From Ceratopteris richardii (taxonomy: Eukaryota; Streptophyta; Polypodiopsida; Polypodiales; Pteridaceae), in contig CM035428.1 of assembly GCA_020310875.1 (NCBI GenBank), positions 107,449,682 through 107,513,681 of the forward strand: a stretch of 64,000 nt of DNA, read 5' to 3'. Each line of letters opens with the position of its first letter. The first letter of the stretch is position 1. The translations under genes and the position numbers were made by a program. The notes beneath the pieces were generated by a model. The model was not told where the DNA came from. It did not search any database and saw nothing but the letters and a program-made list of their open reading frames with translations. This document shows, in pieces, positions 21,760-32,326 of the stretch.

Positions 21760-22670
21760 ATGGCTGAAAGCAATGATGTATTTCCTATGTTGATTGGTGA
21801 AGATAAGTTGGATGTTACAAATTACCATTGTGAGCTTATATGATGCATCATGTATTGGTCACAAAAGGATTGTGGAATATTGTGCAAGGTGTTGAAAAAA
21901 CTTCTTACTACACCTGCAAATACAAGTACTAAAGCTGATGCAGATGGCATCAAAGATGGTGATATTCTGCATATTCTTGTTTGTGTCGTGGTTCCTATTG
22001 AGCATACTATAGATCAATTTCGTTGGGATGGCAGAGATGCTCAGACACATGCATTGATAGCCTTGTTTGTCAAACATGCCATTATTCCTCACATTGGCTT
22101 TTGCAAAACAACTAAGGATGCTTGGGATACACTTACCATATTGTACCAGGCTAGGAATGAGGCTTGTGTTGCTTACCTTAGAAAATAGCTGGAGAGTGAG
22201 CACATGAATGAAGGTGATTCTATGGAAAATTTTTTGACAAAGATCAAGGATTTGAAGGAACAATTGATTTCTGCTAATGAAGTCCTTCCTAACAATTCAC
22301 TTGTGCAAACTATTTTGAATGGTCTTCCTGACTCATATCAGAGTTTTGCTTCTACTCTTCATTTGTTGATGAAAGGCAATCCAAATGCCTTAACATTTGA
22401 AGAGTTTGTTTCTATTATGTTGTAGGAAGATCAGTCCAGGCAGAACAGATCTATTATGCGTGTTGCAGATCAAGCTTTCTTGGCTAGTCAGAAGGGCAAA
22501 AGTAAATGGAGCTCACCTACAAGTAAGCCGAAATCTACAAATGCTACACATTCGATAAAGGAAGACGAGGATGAGAAGAAATAAAAAAAGCAGAAACTAT
22601 CTGCAAATACTGTAAAGGAAATGATCATGTCATTAAAAGTTGTCCAAAACTGGCTACAAAAGAGGTTTTA
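21760..22670 (+). pseudogene. gag: C1 gag
   Basis: Starts at ATG 21760 (MAESNDVFPMLIGEDKLD) and continues with stops at about 21841 and 22186. It is a copia Gag: a UBN2-type region (DAWDTLTILYQ, ENFLTKIKDLKEQL, ILNGLPDSYQSF), then a Lys-rich tail and the knuckle CKYCKGNDHVIKSC (CX2CX4HX4C, about 22600-22640). A frame change precedes the knuckle. The translation supports Gag identity, but the gene is dead. Confidence 0.8.
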
Positions 22671-23614
22671 GCCTCTTATGTCGTGGGATGTATAAGCTCA
22701 TAGAATATGAAAAATTTGTGAATGATTTAGCATGTGCAGTACATGGTTCTCATGCAAATCTTTGGCATGCATGCTTTGATCATCTGAATTTTGCTAGTTT
22801 ACTACACCTACAAAAATCTAAAATGGTGTCCTCTCTACCCAAACTTGAGGCACCCGATAAACATGTTTGTGAAGGTTGTATTTTGGACAGAATGCAACAT
22901 TCTTCATTCCCAAAAGATGGTTCAGCTCGGCCTACTCAGAAATTGTAGCTTGTTCATAGTGATGTCTGTAATCCAATGCAGACAACCTCTTTTGGAAACT
23001 ATCTTTACTTCATGAATTTCATCGATGATTTTTCGAGGCATGCATGGGTATATCCATTGAAAGCAAAGTCAAAGTGTTTATGTGCTTCAAAAAATTTTTA
23101 GTTTTGGCTGAAAATCCATCAGCATGTAAAATGGGCATCCTCCATTCTGATCAAGGGGAGGAATATATGCCACTTCTGACTTTGATGCATTTCTAGCTGA
23201 ACGTGGAATAAAATATCACTGTATAGTGCCGTATACACCTCAACAAAATGAAATTGTTGAATGGAAGAACAAGTCACTCGTGGAGATGGCGAGGTGTATG
23301 GTCAAGAGTTAGGCTTTACCACATAGTTTCTTGCTTGGAGATATTATGTGTGCAACATATGTACTTAATAGGTGTCCCACTAAAGCGCTACAGTCAATCA
23401 CTCCATATGAGGCTTGGCATGGTTGCAAGCCATCTGTTGCTCATCTATGTGTTTTTGGTTGTCAGGCATATGCATTAGTGCCTGAACAACATCACAGGAG
23501 ATTGGATGATAAAGCTATAAAATGTATTTTTGTTGGGTATAGTTCTAAAAGCAAAGGCTATCGTCTATATCATCCACATAGTAAATGCATTTTGGTTAGT
23601 CGTGATGTTGTTTT
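22671..23614 (+). pseudogene. pol: C1 GAG-pre-integrase and integrase, left part
   Basis: After a short gap with no clear protease (the DSG region seems lost), the zinc region LWHACFDHLNFASLL...CEGC (about 22757-22890) is followed by the integrase core: HSDVCNPM and FIDDFSRHAWV (about 22955-23050), then HSDQGEEY (about 23138) and decayed sequence where the catalytic Glu should be. The C-terminal part contains CVFGCQAYALVP and FVGYSSKSKGYRLYHP. It breaks off at 23614 inside ILVSRDVVFV, where C2 is inserted, and resumes at 30132. Confidence 0.8.
23610..23614. other. C2 target-site duplication, left copy (gtttt)
   Basis: The same five bases occur at 30127-30131 after the 3' LTR. Removing C2 and one copy restores C1's reading (codons for DVVFVEDD). 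Confidence 0.85.
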
Positions 23615-24027
23615 TGTTGGAGAAACACTCACTAATTGGACATATAATTGAAGGTCAAAGCTTTAGAAGAAAACCACATGCCTATGTGAAGGGACAAATT
23701 CACAAGTGTATTATATTTGTAAAGTTAGTTCACTTTAATTCTAGAAGTTTTTTAAAAGTCACGGGAATGAGAAAATCTATATAAGTTAGTTTGTATCAAC
23801 TGACGCGAGAGAGAGAAGTAGAAGATGACAATGAGAAAGTGAGTTAGTACTCATTTTGTATGATTGAGTATAGTCAGGCTTCTCTGAGTGAGAAAGCAGT
23901 TGTAAACTTCTAAGTTTTTTATAGTTATGAGAAGAACTAAGTAAAGTTCTGTGTATGAGCCTCTCTCCATCATCTCCATGATTACCTACTGTGTGATGAG
24001 TTAAAAAGATCAAGTTTTCCAAGCAAC

Positions 24028-24328
24028 TCGATGCCTGGCATCGAATCTCTGCTGATAAGTCATATTTTCATTTATCTTTCTCATTCAGTGCTAAAGTGTT
24101 TGCAAATTGTGAAGTTGTTGGAGCAACTCGATGCCTGGCATCGAATTCCAGTTGGTAAGTCATATTCTAAGTGTGCATGAAATCACCTATTGTTTTGGTA
24201 TCCAAAAGGTCAAGGTTTTATGCGGGAAGTCGATGCCTGGCATCGAATCCCTGCTGAAAAGTGGCTAAAAACACCCCAAGTCGATGCCCGGCATCGAATT
24301 CTCATTGCAAGTCGATGCCAAGCATCGA
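24028..24328. repeat. Five 17-bp palindromes in C2 5' LTR
   Basis: TCGATGCCTGGCATCGA (8-bp arms around one base) at 24028, 24128 and 24230; TCGATGCCCGGCATCGA at 24281; TCGATGCCAAGCATCGA at 24312 with one arm mismatch. Spacing varies from 31 to 102 bp, so this is not a plain tandem repeat. The matching cluster in the 3' LTR is at 29454-29754. Confidence 0.95.
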
Positions 24329-24410
24329 ATTCTAATTTTAGATAGGCGCTTTTTACTATAAGAGGAAAGATTTCCAATTTTGGCAGTTATACATAGTCAT
24401 CTTGTGAAGG

Positions 24411-24467
24411 CCATAACTTGAGTTGTAGAGATCCGTTTCATGCATATGATAGCTTGTTGGAAAGCTC
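24411..24467 (+). promoter_or_regulatory. Conserved three-word block in C2 5' LTR
   Basis: CATAACTT, then ATCCGTTT 19 nt from its start, then TTGGAAAGCTC 26 nt further. Words and spacings are those of the gypsy leader block, yet C2 belongs to another superfamily. Role unknown. Confidence 0.65.
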
Positions 24468-24689
24468 TACTCTTTTGCAATATCTTGGAGAAATAATATT
24501 TGAGCTGGGAGAAATTAGCAAAATACTAAAGGTATGTAATTTCAGTGACTAGAAAAATCTGAAGAAGTAAAGTTCTTGGTTTCGGCTATCATTTCTCAAA
24601 GTTTGGAGTGGCAATGAGTTAATGGTGACCATAGAGGTGTTGTAGTGTCACATTAATTCATTTCTTGTGGTGTTTTACACATCAACAAG

Positions 24690-24701
24690 TGGTATCAGAG
24701 C
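24690..24701 (+). other. C2 primer binding site, tRNA-iMet type
   Basis: TGGTATCAGAGC, two bases after the 5' LTR; a perfect match to the usual plant copia PBS. Confidence 0.95.
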
Positions 24702-24898
24702 AGAAAGGTCCTAAAGAGCAGAAGGCGACAAAGGTACGAGAAGTTTTGGAAAGTTTTCCATTAAAGTTTCAAAGGTGAAGCATTTGAAGGCACAAGGCAT
24801 CAAAAGATTAATTTCGAAGTATCCTCATATACAAAGAACTTCAAAAGGTATTATCCTTTATCCTTTAAGCTCACAAGTTGCAGCAGAAGGGAAGGAGT

Positions 24899-27800
24899 AT
24901 GGCAGATCATATCTCCATTGACAAACTAGACAAAGATAATTACCCCGCATGGGTAATGAGAATGGAAGCCTTACTTATGAGTAAGGATCTCATGATATAT
25001 GTTACAGGTGAAGAAGAGAAGCCAGTATTTGAAGATGAAAGCCGACCAAAGAAAGAAGAACTTGATGCTTTAAAGCATTGGCAGAAGAAGGATGCAAGTG
25101 CAAAAGCCTACATCTACAATACAATCTCTGATCATTTGCTACCACACATCAGAGGATTGGAATCATCTGAAGATATATGGAATGCATTGGAGTATCATTT
25201 CCAAAGCACTACTAAAGCACGAAAAGCAAGTCTATGGTCAGAGTTTACAACATTCAAGAAGAAGCCAAGTCAAAGTATTAGTGATTATGTCACTAAGATG
25301 AAGGATCTAGCAGATAGTCTTGGATCCATAGATGAAGATATTGTGGATCACAAGTTGATTGCTCAATTACTTACAGGTTTGAGAGGAGATGAAAGGTGGA
25401 AACCTTTTGTCTTATCAACAGAACTTTCATTAAATCATTATGTTCCAGATTTGAACCAGTTGCTTGGTTTGATGCTCACATTTGAAGAAGAGTCAACTTC
25501 TCAAGTTTATTATGCAAGAGGTAAAGGCACTGGCAGAGGAAGACCAAGAGGTTTTGGAAGAGGTAGAGGTAATCAGAATAACAACAAGAAGGCTTGCTGG
25601 ATCTGTGGATTGAGTAATCATTTAGCTCATGATTGTTGGCACAACCAACAAGGATCAAACCAAAATCAAAACAACAATAGCAGAGGTCGAGGTGGAAGAT
25701 ATCAAAGTAATTTTCAAAGAGGTAGAAAAAGTCAAAGAGGAGGCTATGGTAGAGGTGGAGGAAGAAGTTGGGGACAGAATCAGTCCTACAACACAACCTA
25801 CTACAATTATGCAAATGACACACAGAATGAAAGTCATACATCATTGATGATGAATTCAATCAGCACATCAGACAAAGAAGATCTAAAGGTATTTTACATT
25901 GACTCTGGATGTTCTAATCATTTGTCAGGAAACATAGAATTGATGTCAAAATTGAAAAAAGGCATTTCTAGCCATATTGTTCAAACAGGTGATAATACCA
26001 GACATATTGTACATTCAATTGGAAAAGTGAAATGCAAGAATGGAGCAGATTTGCTAACCAATGTTTTGTATGTTCCTACAATACCTAAAAACTTGATTAG
26101 TGTAGGACAGATAGTTGAAAAAGGTTTTCAAGTCAGGTTTACAAATGAAGGAGTATTTGTTGAAGATCCAGAGAATGGATATAATCAGATTGTATCTGGT
26201 AAGAAAGAAGGTAGACTCTTTACTTTAAGAGTGCAAGGGAACATTGGTCAAGCTTTGCTCACACATGGTGAAGCAATGATTACAGAACTTGATCTCTGGC
26301 ATAAGAGATTAGGTCATTTCAATGAAAGAGGAATTAAAGCTATGGTTGCAAATCAATCTGTACTAGGATTACCAAATGTGCAGAGTCAACATATGGTTTA
26401 TAAATGTGAAGCATGTCAAATGGGTAAAGCACACAGGTTACCATTTCAGAAGAAAGGATTCAAACATGATGGTTTACTAGAGCTCATTCATACAGATGTA
26501 TGGGGACCAACAAAAGAAGGATCTATCAGTGGCTCAAGGTACTACATTCTTTTTATTGATGATGCTACAAGATGGATAACATTATATGTTTTGAAGGAGA
26601 GATCAGAAGTGTTTGGAGCTTTTAAGCATTTTCATGCATATGCAGAGAGAGTCACAGGTCAAAAGCTTAAGAGACTGAGGTCTGATGGAGGGGGAGAATA
26701 CTTCTCCCAAGAGTTCAATGATTATCTTTGGAATGCAGGTATTAAGAGGGAAATAACCTGCAGGTATACACCACAACAAAATGGTGTAGCAGAAAGAAGA
26801 AATAGGACTTTGGTTGAGTTTGCTAGAGCTATGCTGAAGGAGAAGAATTGTTCAAATTATCTTTGGGCTGAGGTTGTAAATACAGCTACATATCTTGTGA
26901 ATAGATTACCATGTGCAGCTCTAAATGGAATGACTCCATTTGAAGCTTGGTGGGGTAAGAAACCAACACTAGATCATTGTAGAGTGTTTGGATCAATTGC
27001 ATATGCTTATGTGCCATCACAACTAAGACATAAACTTGAACCAAAGGCAAAAAAATATGTGTTCATTGGTTATGATGAAAAGCAGATGGGTTACAGACTG
27101 TGGAATCCTCTAACCAAACAATTTATTGTTTCTAGAGATGTTACATTTGATGAACAGAAAAGTTGGTATGCAGATCAAAGTCATATAGTTGAAGAATTTG
27201 AAGAAGAGGTAAGAAGATGTGAGAAAGGAAAATCAATTGTGCAGGTAAATAGAGATGAAGACTATATGCAAGCAAGTACATCCAGAAGTGGATTAACAAG
27301 AAGGAATGAAGAAGCTCCTATATTTGATGAAGAAGTGTATCCAGACACTTATGAAGAATGTGAACCAAGAAGGTCAAGTAGGACTAGAAGACAACCAGAA
27401 AGGTATTCTTATGATACTTCTTACATAACTCAGAAGAACTATGCATATATGGTTAAAGATGATGAAGAACCTCAGAACTATGATGAAGCAAAAGGTAAGA
27501 AGCAATGGGAAGAAGCAATGAAGGAAGAATTCAATGCACTTGAGGAGAACAAGACATGGGAACTTGTTCCTAAATCAAATGGTAAGAAAGTAATTGGAAA
27601 TAAATGGGTTTATAAAGTGAAGAAGCTTGTAGATGGAAGTATAGCTAGATACAAAGCTAGATTGGTGGTGAAAGGCTATGCCCAAACCTATGGCATAGAT
27701 TATGATGAGACATTCAGTCCTGTAGCTAAGATGTCAACTATAAGGACAATTATTGCTATTGCAGCTTCAAAAGAATGGACCCTAAGTCAATTGGATATAA

Positions 27801-29032
27801 AGAATGCATTCTTTAATGGATACATATCTGATGAGGTATACATGGAACAACCTCAAGGGTTTATAGATTCCAGGTATCCAATTTTTTTTTGCAGGTTGAG
27901 AAGAGCACTCTATGGATTGAAGCAAGCTCCAAGAGCATGGAACTATAGACTGGTGAAGTATCTCAATGATCTTGGATATCAAAGTTCAAAAGCAGATCCA
28001 AGTCTACTTATCAAAAGAACAGAGGAAGGTACAATCTACATTTGTATTTATGTAGATGACATTATAATCACAGGTACTTCAGATGAAGGAATCAAGGAGG
28101 TAAAGAGATTACTTGAAAAAGAATTCAAGATCAGTGACCTAGGAAAGTTGTCATACTTTCTTGGAATGGAAGTTACTTATACAGATCATGGCATATATGT
28201 ATCACAAGAAAGGTATCTTCTGAATCTATTGAAGAAGTTTGATATGGAAAATTGCAGAGAAGCTTCAACTCCACTTGAAGTTAATCACAAGCTCAGTAAA
28301 TATGATGGTGCAGAATACAAAGATATGAGGAAGTATCAATCTCTTGTGGGTAGTTTGATTTATGCTACACTAACAAGACCTGATCTTAGTTATGCAGTGG
28401 GAGTTTTGTCACAATTCATGCATTGTCCAAAGGACCCACATTGGATTGCAGGTCAAAGAGTTCTCAGATATATCAAAGGAACTATAAAGGAAGGATTATA
28501 TTATCCTTTTACATCAAATTTGAAGTTGAGAGCCTATAGTGACTCAGACTGGGCAGGTAACCAGGATGACAGAAGATCAACTCATGGTTACATGATATAC
28601 ATTGGTGATAAGCTTGTAAGTTGGTGTTCAAAGAAACAACATACAATAGCATTATCATCAACTGAAGCTGAGTACAAAGGACTTGTGGAAGCAACTAAAG
28701 AGGTCATATGGATGCACACATTGTTCAAAAACTTGGGCATTGATCAAGGTATACCTACAATACATGGAGATAATATGAGTTCACTTTATCTTGCAGCAAA
28801 TCCAGTATTTCATGCAAGAACAAAACATATAGAGATACATTATCATTTCCTGAGAGAAAAGGTAATGGAGAAAGAAATAGAAGTGGAGTACATTTCTACA
28901 AAAGATCAGATAGCAGACATAATGACAAAGAGCTTGGATGGTGTGAAGACTAGCAGATTCAAAAGCATGGTAGGAGTAAAAAAAAAAGAAGAAGATGATA
29001 TGAAGAAACAGGGAATGTCAATTAGTGATTGA
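24899..29032 (+). CDS. gag-pol: C2 Gag-Pol polyprotein, intact
   Basis: I start at ATG 24899 (MADHISIDKLDKDNYPAW); the frame is open a few codons further upstream, but only to a TTG. The product is 1377 residues, normal for copia. Order: Gag (about 1-220); an Arg-Gly/Asn-rich tail with knuckle CWICGLSNHLAHDC (about 233); protease with YIDSGCSNHL (Asp near 335); the His-Cys zinc region; integrase with HTDVWGP, RSDGGGEY and AERRNR, i.e. D-D-35-E near 532, 595 and 631; RT with LDIKNAFFNG (Asp near 965) and YVDDIIITG (near 1051); and RNase H with DSDWAG, SSTEAEY and IADIMTKSL. I see no stop, frameshift or lost catalytic residue. It sits in one transcription unit between its LTRs. Confidence 0.95.
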   Translation: MADHISIDKLDKDNYPAWVMRMEALLMSKDLMIYVTGEEEKPVFEDESRPKKEELDALKHWQKKDASAKAYIYNTISDHLLPHIRGLESSEDIWNALEYHFQSTTKARKASLWSEFTTFKKKPSQSISDYVTKMKDLADSLGSIDEDIVDHKLIAQLLTGLRGDERWKPFVLSTELSLNHYVPDLNQLLGLMLTFEEESTSQVYYARGKGTGRGRPRGFGRGRGNQNNNKKACWICGLSNHLAHDCWHNQQGSNQNQNNNSRGRGGRYQSNFQRGRKSQRGGYGRGGGRSWGQNQSYNTTYYNYANDTQNESHTSLMMNSISTSDKEDLKVFYIDSGCSNHLSGNIELMSKLKKGISSHIVQTGDNTRHIVHSIGKVKCKNGADLLTNVLYVPTIPKNLISVGQIVEKGFQVRFTNEGVFVEDPENGYNQIVSGKKEGRLFTLRVQGNIGQALLTHGEAMITELDLWHKRLGHFNERGIKAMVANQSVLGLPNVQSQHMVYKCEACQMGKAHRLPFQKKGFKHDGLLELIHTDVWGPTKEGSISGSRYYILFIDDATRWITLYVLKERSEVFGAFKHFHAYAERVTGQKLKRLRSDGGGEYFSQEFNDYLWNAGIKREITCRYTPQQNGVAERRNRTLVEFARAMLKEKNCSNYLWAEVVNTATYLVNRLPCAALNGMTPFEAWWGKKPTLDHCRVFGSIAYAYVPSQLRHKLEPKAKKYVFIGYDEKQMGYRLWNPLTKQFIVSRDVTFDEQKSWYADQSHIVEEFEEEVRRCEKGKSIVQVNRDEDYMQASTSRSGLTRRNEEAPIFDEEVYPDTYEECEPRRSSRTRRQPERYSYDTSYITQKNYAYMVKDDEEPQNYDEAKGKKQWEEAMKEEFNALEENKTWELVPKSNGKKVIGNKWVYKVKKLVDGSIARYKARLVVKGYAQTYGIDYDETFSPVAKMSTIRTIIAIAASKEWTLSQLDIKNAFFNGYISDEVYMEQPQGFIDSRYPIFFCRLRRALYGLKQAPRAWNYRLVKYLNDLGYQSSKADPSLLIKRTEEGTIYICIYVDDIIITGTSDEGIKEVKRLLEKEFKISDLGKLSYFLGMEVTYTDHGIYVSQERYLLNLLKKFDMENCREASTPLEVNHKLSKYDGAEYKDMRKYQSLVGSLIYATLTRPDLSYAVGVLSQFMHCPKDPHWIAGQRVLRYIKGTIKEGLYYPFTSNLKLRAYSDSDWAGNQDDRRSTHGYMIYIGDKLVSWCSKKQHTIALSSTEAEYKGLVEATKEVIWMHTLFKNLGIDQGIPTIHGDNMSSLYLAANPVFHARTKHIEIHYHFLREKVMEKEIEVEYISTKDQIADIMTKSLDGVKTSRFKSMVGVKKKEEDDMKKQGMSISD

Positions 29033-29040
29033 GGGGGAGC
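29031..29040 (+). other. C2 polypurine tract
   Basis: GAGGGGGAGC directly before the 3' LTR, overlapping the end of the stop codon; the expected plus-strand primer site. Confidence 0.85.
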
Positions 29041-30126
29041 TGTTGGAGAAACACTCACTGATTGGACATATAATTGAAGGTCAAAGCTTTAGAAGAAAAC
29101 TACATGCCTATGTGAAGGGACAAATTCACAAGTGTATTATATTTGTAAAGTTAGTTCACTTTAATTCTAGAAGTTTTTTAAAAGTCACGGGAATGAGAAA
29201 ATCTATATAAGTTAGTTTGTATCAATTGACGCGAGAGAGAGAAGTAGAAGATGACAATGAGAAAGTGAGTTAGTACTCATTTTGTATGACTAAGTATAGT
29301 CAGGCTTCTCTGAGTGAGAAAGCAGTTGTAAACTTCTGAGTTTTTTATAGTTATGAGAAGAACTAAGTAAAGTTCTGTGTATGAGCCTCTCTCCATCATC
29401 TCCATGATTACCTACTGTGTGATGAGTTAAAAAGATCAAGTTTTCCAAGCAACTCGATGCCTGGCATCGAATCTCTGCTGATAAGTCATATTTTCATTTA
29501 TCTTTCTCATTCAGTGCTAAAGTGTTTGCAAATTGTGAAGTTGTTGGAGCAACTCGATGCCTGGCATCGAATTCCAGTTGGTAAGTCATATTCTAAGTGT
29601 GCATGAAATCACCTATTGTTTTGGTATCCAAAAGGTCAAGGTTTTATGCGGAAAGTCGATGCCTGGCATCGAATCCCTGCTGAAAAGTGGCTAAAAACAC
29701 CCCAAGTCGATGCTCAGCATCGAATTCTCATTGCAAGTCGATGCCAGGCATCAAATTCTAATTTTAGACAGGCGCTTTTTACTATAACAAGAAAGATTTC
29801 CGATTTTGGCAGTTATACATAGTCATCTTGTGAAGGCCATAACTTGAGTTGTAGAGATCCGTTTCATGCATATGATAGCTTGTTGGAAAGATATACTCTT
29901 TTAGTTTTAGCCTATACAATATCTTGGAGAAATAATATTTGAGCTAGGAGAAATTAGCAAAATACTAAAGGTATGTAATTTCAGTGACTAGAAAAATCTG
30001 AAGAAGTAAAGTTCTTGGTTTCGGCTATCATTTCTCAAAGTTTGGAGTGGCAATGAGTTAATGGTGACCATAGATGTGTTCTAGTGTCACATTAATTCAT
30101 TTCTTGTGGTGTTTTACACATCAATA
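29041..30126 (+). repeat. C2 3' LTR
   Basis: Starts TGTTGGAGAAAC and ends CAATA (one change from CAACA). TATA box at 29204-29211, palindromes at 29454-29754 (one copy with CTCAG centre, another with CAAA at its right arm), three-word block at 29838-29890. It carries a 13-bp insertion relative to the 5' LTR near 29895-29920. Confidence 0.95.
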
Positions 30127-30541
30127 GTTTTTGTGGAAGATGATATTCAGCCTTTACTTTCATGTACGAAAGAGACATATGTTAGCTCCATGTATGATAC
30201 TTTGATACCTCTTTTTATAGGAGGACAGTCTAGTGCTGGTCCTAATGAGGCAACTTCTCAACCTTTGCAGGTTTCATGTGATGATGTAGATCATTCTATT
30301 TTTTATACAAATTTACATGATGCACTTGTGGATGAGAGAGATGATATTGAGGAGGCAAAACTATGCCAAAATGGTTGGTGCAAAATTTGCGCGACAACAA
30401 ATTAGATGCACCTCTGTCATATCATACTTGGTCCACCTCTCATAGTGCCTCTTTTGCATCAAATTGCTATGCTATGGCTGCCTCTAGTCTCTATGATGAG
30501 ACTGAGCGTGTTTCACTTGATGAAGCATAAAATTCTGAACA
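30127..30541 (+). pseudogene. pol: C1 integrase-RT linker, right part
   Basis: Resumes C1's frame after C2's duplicated target gtttt: FVEDDIQPLLSC and an acidic low-complexity linker typical between copia integrase and RT. A stop lies near 30403, and frame changes follow. Confidence 0.75.
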
Positions 30542-31504
30542 ATGGCTACAATGCAATCTGAATATGATGTTATCATGAAAAATAGTACCTTGTCTTTATG
30601 TGACTTGCCTCTTGGCAAGAAGGCCATTGGCAATAAGTGGGTATACAAGCGTAAGTGTAAGCCTGATGGAACAGTTGACAGGTATAAGGCTAGGCTTGTT
30701 GCAAAGGGTTATGCTCAAGAAAGAGGCATTGATTTTGATGAGAGCTTTGCTCCTACTTGCCGAATGACTTCTCTTTGTAGCATTTGTGCACTTGCAGCTC
30801 ATCATGGTTGGAATGTACATCAGTTGGTCATTAAAAAAGCATTTCTAAATGGTGACTTGCATGAAGAAGTGTATGTTTTTCAACACTGTGGCTTTGTGCA
30901 GAAAGGGCATGAAAACCAGGTGTGTAGGTTAAAGAAGGCATTATATGGTTTAAAGCAAGCACCACATGCTTGGTATGAAAAGATACATGCCTATCTGATT
31001 GCACATGGTTTTGGGAACAGTCCAACTAAAAGCACCTTATATCTTAAGTGTGCTAATGATGTACTTCTGATCATTGTTGTGTATGTTGATGACATGTTGC
31101 TCACTGGTCCTCATGAGATGCATATTGCTGATTTTAAGGATGATTTGCATGCCTCATTCGAGATGTCTGATTTGGGGCATTTGCATCATTATTTGGGCAT
31201 TCAATTTATGCACGTTGATGGTGGAATGGCTTTGTGTCAAACAAAATATATTGACACATTATTGCAAAATTTTGGCCTTGAAGACTGTAAGCCTATTACC
31301 ACTCCCATGGAGACAGGCTTACAATTGAGTCTTCATGATGTTGGAGATGCATTTGATGGTGTTCTCTATCAGCAGGCTGTTGGATGTTTGATTTACTTAT
31401 GCATTACTTGGCCAGATATTCAGTTTGTTGTCTCACAGATGAGCAGGTTTATGCATTGCCCAAGAGTCAAGCAATGGCATGCAGTTAAGCGCATCACTAC
31501 TTGA
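30542..31504 (+). pseudogene. pol: C1 reverse transcriptase
   Basis: This 320-residue open stretch covers most of a copia RT: GNKWVYKRKCKPDGTVDRYK, the motif A region (HQLVIKKAFLNG, where the usual Asp of LDVKNAFL is Ile, so it is probably dead), KALYGLKQAPHAWY and YVDDMLLTG with its Asp pair. It ends in the RNase H connection at a TGA (31502-31504). The truncated minus-strand copy at 18.4-19.5 kb is its close relative. Confidence 0.85.
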
Positions 31505-32056
31505 GTGGTACCCAACTACTTGGATTGTTTTATCCCAAGGGGGATCACTATCACCAAATTTACATGCCTTTTTGACTCTAACTGGGCTGGTTGCTATGAC
31601 ACTAATGTGTCCACTAGTGGTTTTTGCTTCATGCTTGGTAGCTCATGCATATTTTGGCTGAGCAAGAAGCCACCTATTGTGGCCACTTCCAGTTGTGAGG
31701 TTGAGTATAAAGCAACTTTCGCAGTGACTATTGAGTGTGTGTGGCTCAGACGCCTTATGGCTGATTTGGGTGTTGGCCAGTCTTTTGCCACCACCATTTT
31801 CACTGACAGTTAGAGCGCATTGGCTGTTGCAAGGAACCGTGTGTTCCATGCTTGCACTAAGAACATTGATGTGCATTATCATTATGTCAGTGAGAAGTTC
31901 TCTGCTAGAGATATCAACTAGGCATATGTGCCCATGCAGGAGAACATTGCAGACCTTTTCACGAAGGCTTTGCCTAGGGAAAGCTTTTTGCAAACCTTTG
32001 GGCTTACTTCCTTTTGTGGATTGATTCCACATAGCTTGGCACTTCCTTATACATGA
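31505..32056 (+). pseudogene. pol: C1 RNase H
   Basis: Contains DSNWAGCYDTNVSTSGF, SWxxKK-like FWLSKKPPIVATSS and EVEYKATF, then after a stop (31813) the C-terminal HYHYVSEKF and NIADLFTKALP. Stops at 31813 and about 31921 make it non-functional. Confidence 0.8.
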
Positions 32057-32087
32057 GTGCCAGCTCCTTGTTCACTACATCACTCCC

Positions 32088-32097
32088 AAGGGGGATT
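32088..32097 (+). other. C1 polypurine tract
   Basis: AAGGGGGATT immediately before the 3' LTR. Confidence 0.8.
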
Positions 32098-32326
32098 TGT
32101 TGATATATTTAGGTAGTGATGTGTGTGAACACACTAGGACCATTGGGGCATTTTTTTCCTCTTTGGGAGGTTTTTTCCCCCAGCTTGTACATACACCTAT
32201 ATCCCTAACAGGTTACTCATCTTTGTACATTTGAGTGATAATACATTTAGTATTTTGTGTTGTGCCCCAAGCTTCTTCTGCTTCCTTGTGTTGTTTGTGT
32301 GCTTCTGTAAACGTCTAACTCCAACA
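32098..32326 (+). repeat. C1 3' LTR
   Basis: 229 bp, TGTTGATATATT to CTCCAACA. Same length as the 5' LTR after alignment but clearly diverged from it. Confidence 0.88.

Larger units (their letters stand above)
23615..24687 (+). repeat. C2 5' LTR
   Basis: Ends are TGTTG and CAACA. A TATATAAG box lies at 23778-23785. The 3' half holds five palindromic copies (24028-24328) and, after them, the three-word block also found in gypsy leaders (24411-24467). Sequence downstream of the TATA box would be in the RNA's 5' region. Confidence 0.95.
23615..30126 (+). mobile_element. Copia element C2 (complete, apparently young)
   Basis: This 6.5-kb Ty1/copia element has LTRs of 1073 and 1086 bp, an iMet PBS, one uninterrupted Gag-Pol frame, a polypurine tract and a perfect 5-bp target-site duplication. 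The LTRs differ by about 20 substitutions plus a 13-bp indel by my count (near 2%), so it is much younger than its host C1. All catalytic motifs are present, so activity is possible. Transcription cannot be judged from sequence. Confidence 0.95.
21196..32326 (+). mobile_element. Copia element C1 (old, interrupted)
   Basis: This Ty1/copia element has 229-bp LTRs at both ends, a tRNA-iMet type PBS, gag, integrase, RT and RNase H in copia order, and a polypurine tract. It is flanked by gacca (21191-21195) and aacca (32327-32331), a 4/5 matching target-site duplication. It is inserted in gypsy unit U0 and split by element C2 at 23615-30126. Its LTRs differ at roughly one position in seven by eye, so it is old. 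Confidence 0.88.

Noticed and set aside
24878..24898. Start of C2 polyprotein upstream of ATG 24899
   Set aside because: The frame is open there, but the codon is TTG; the ATG seven codons later is the plausible start in a plant.
27782..27982. Antisense open frames inside C2's gag-pol
   Set aside because: Shadows of the 1377-residue coding frame.
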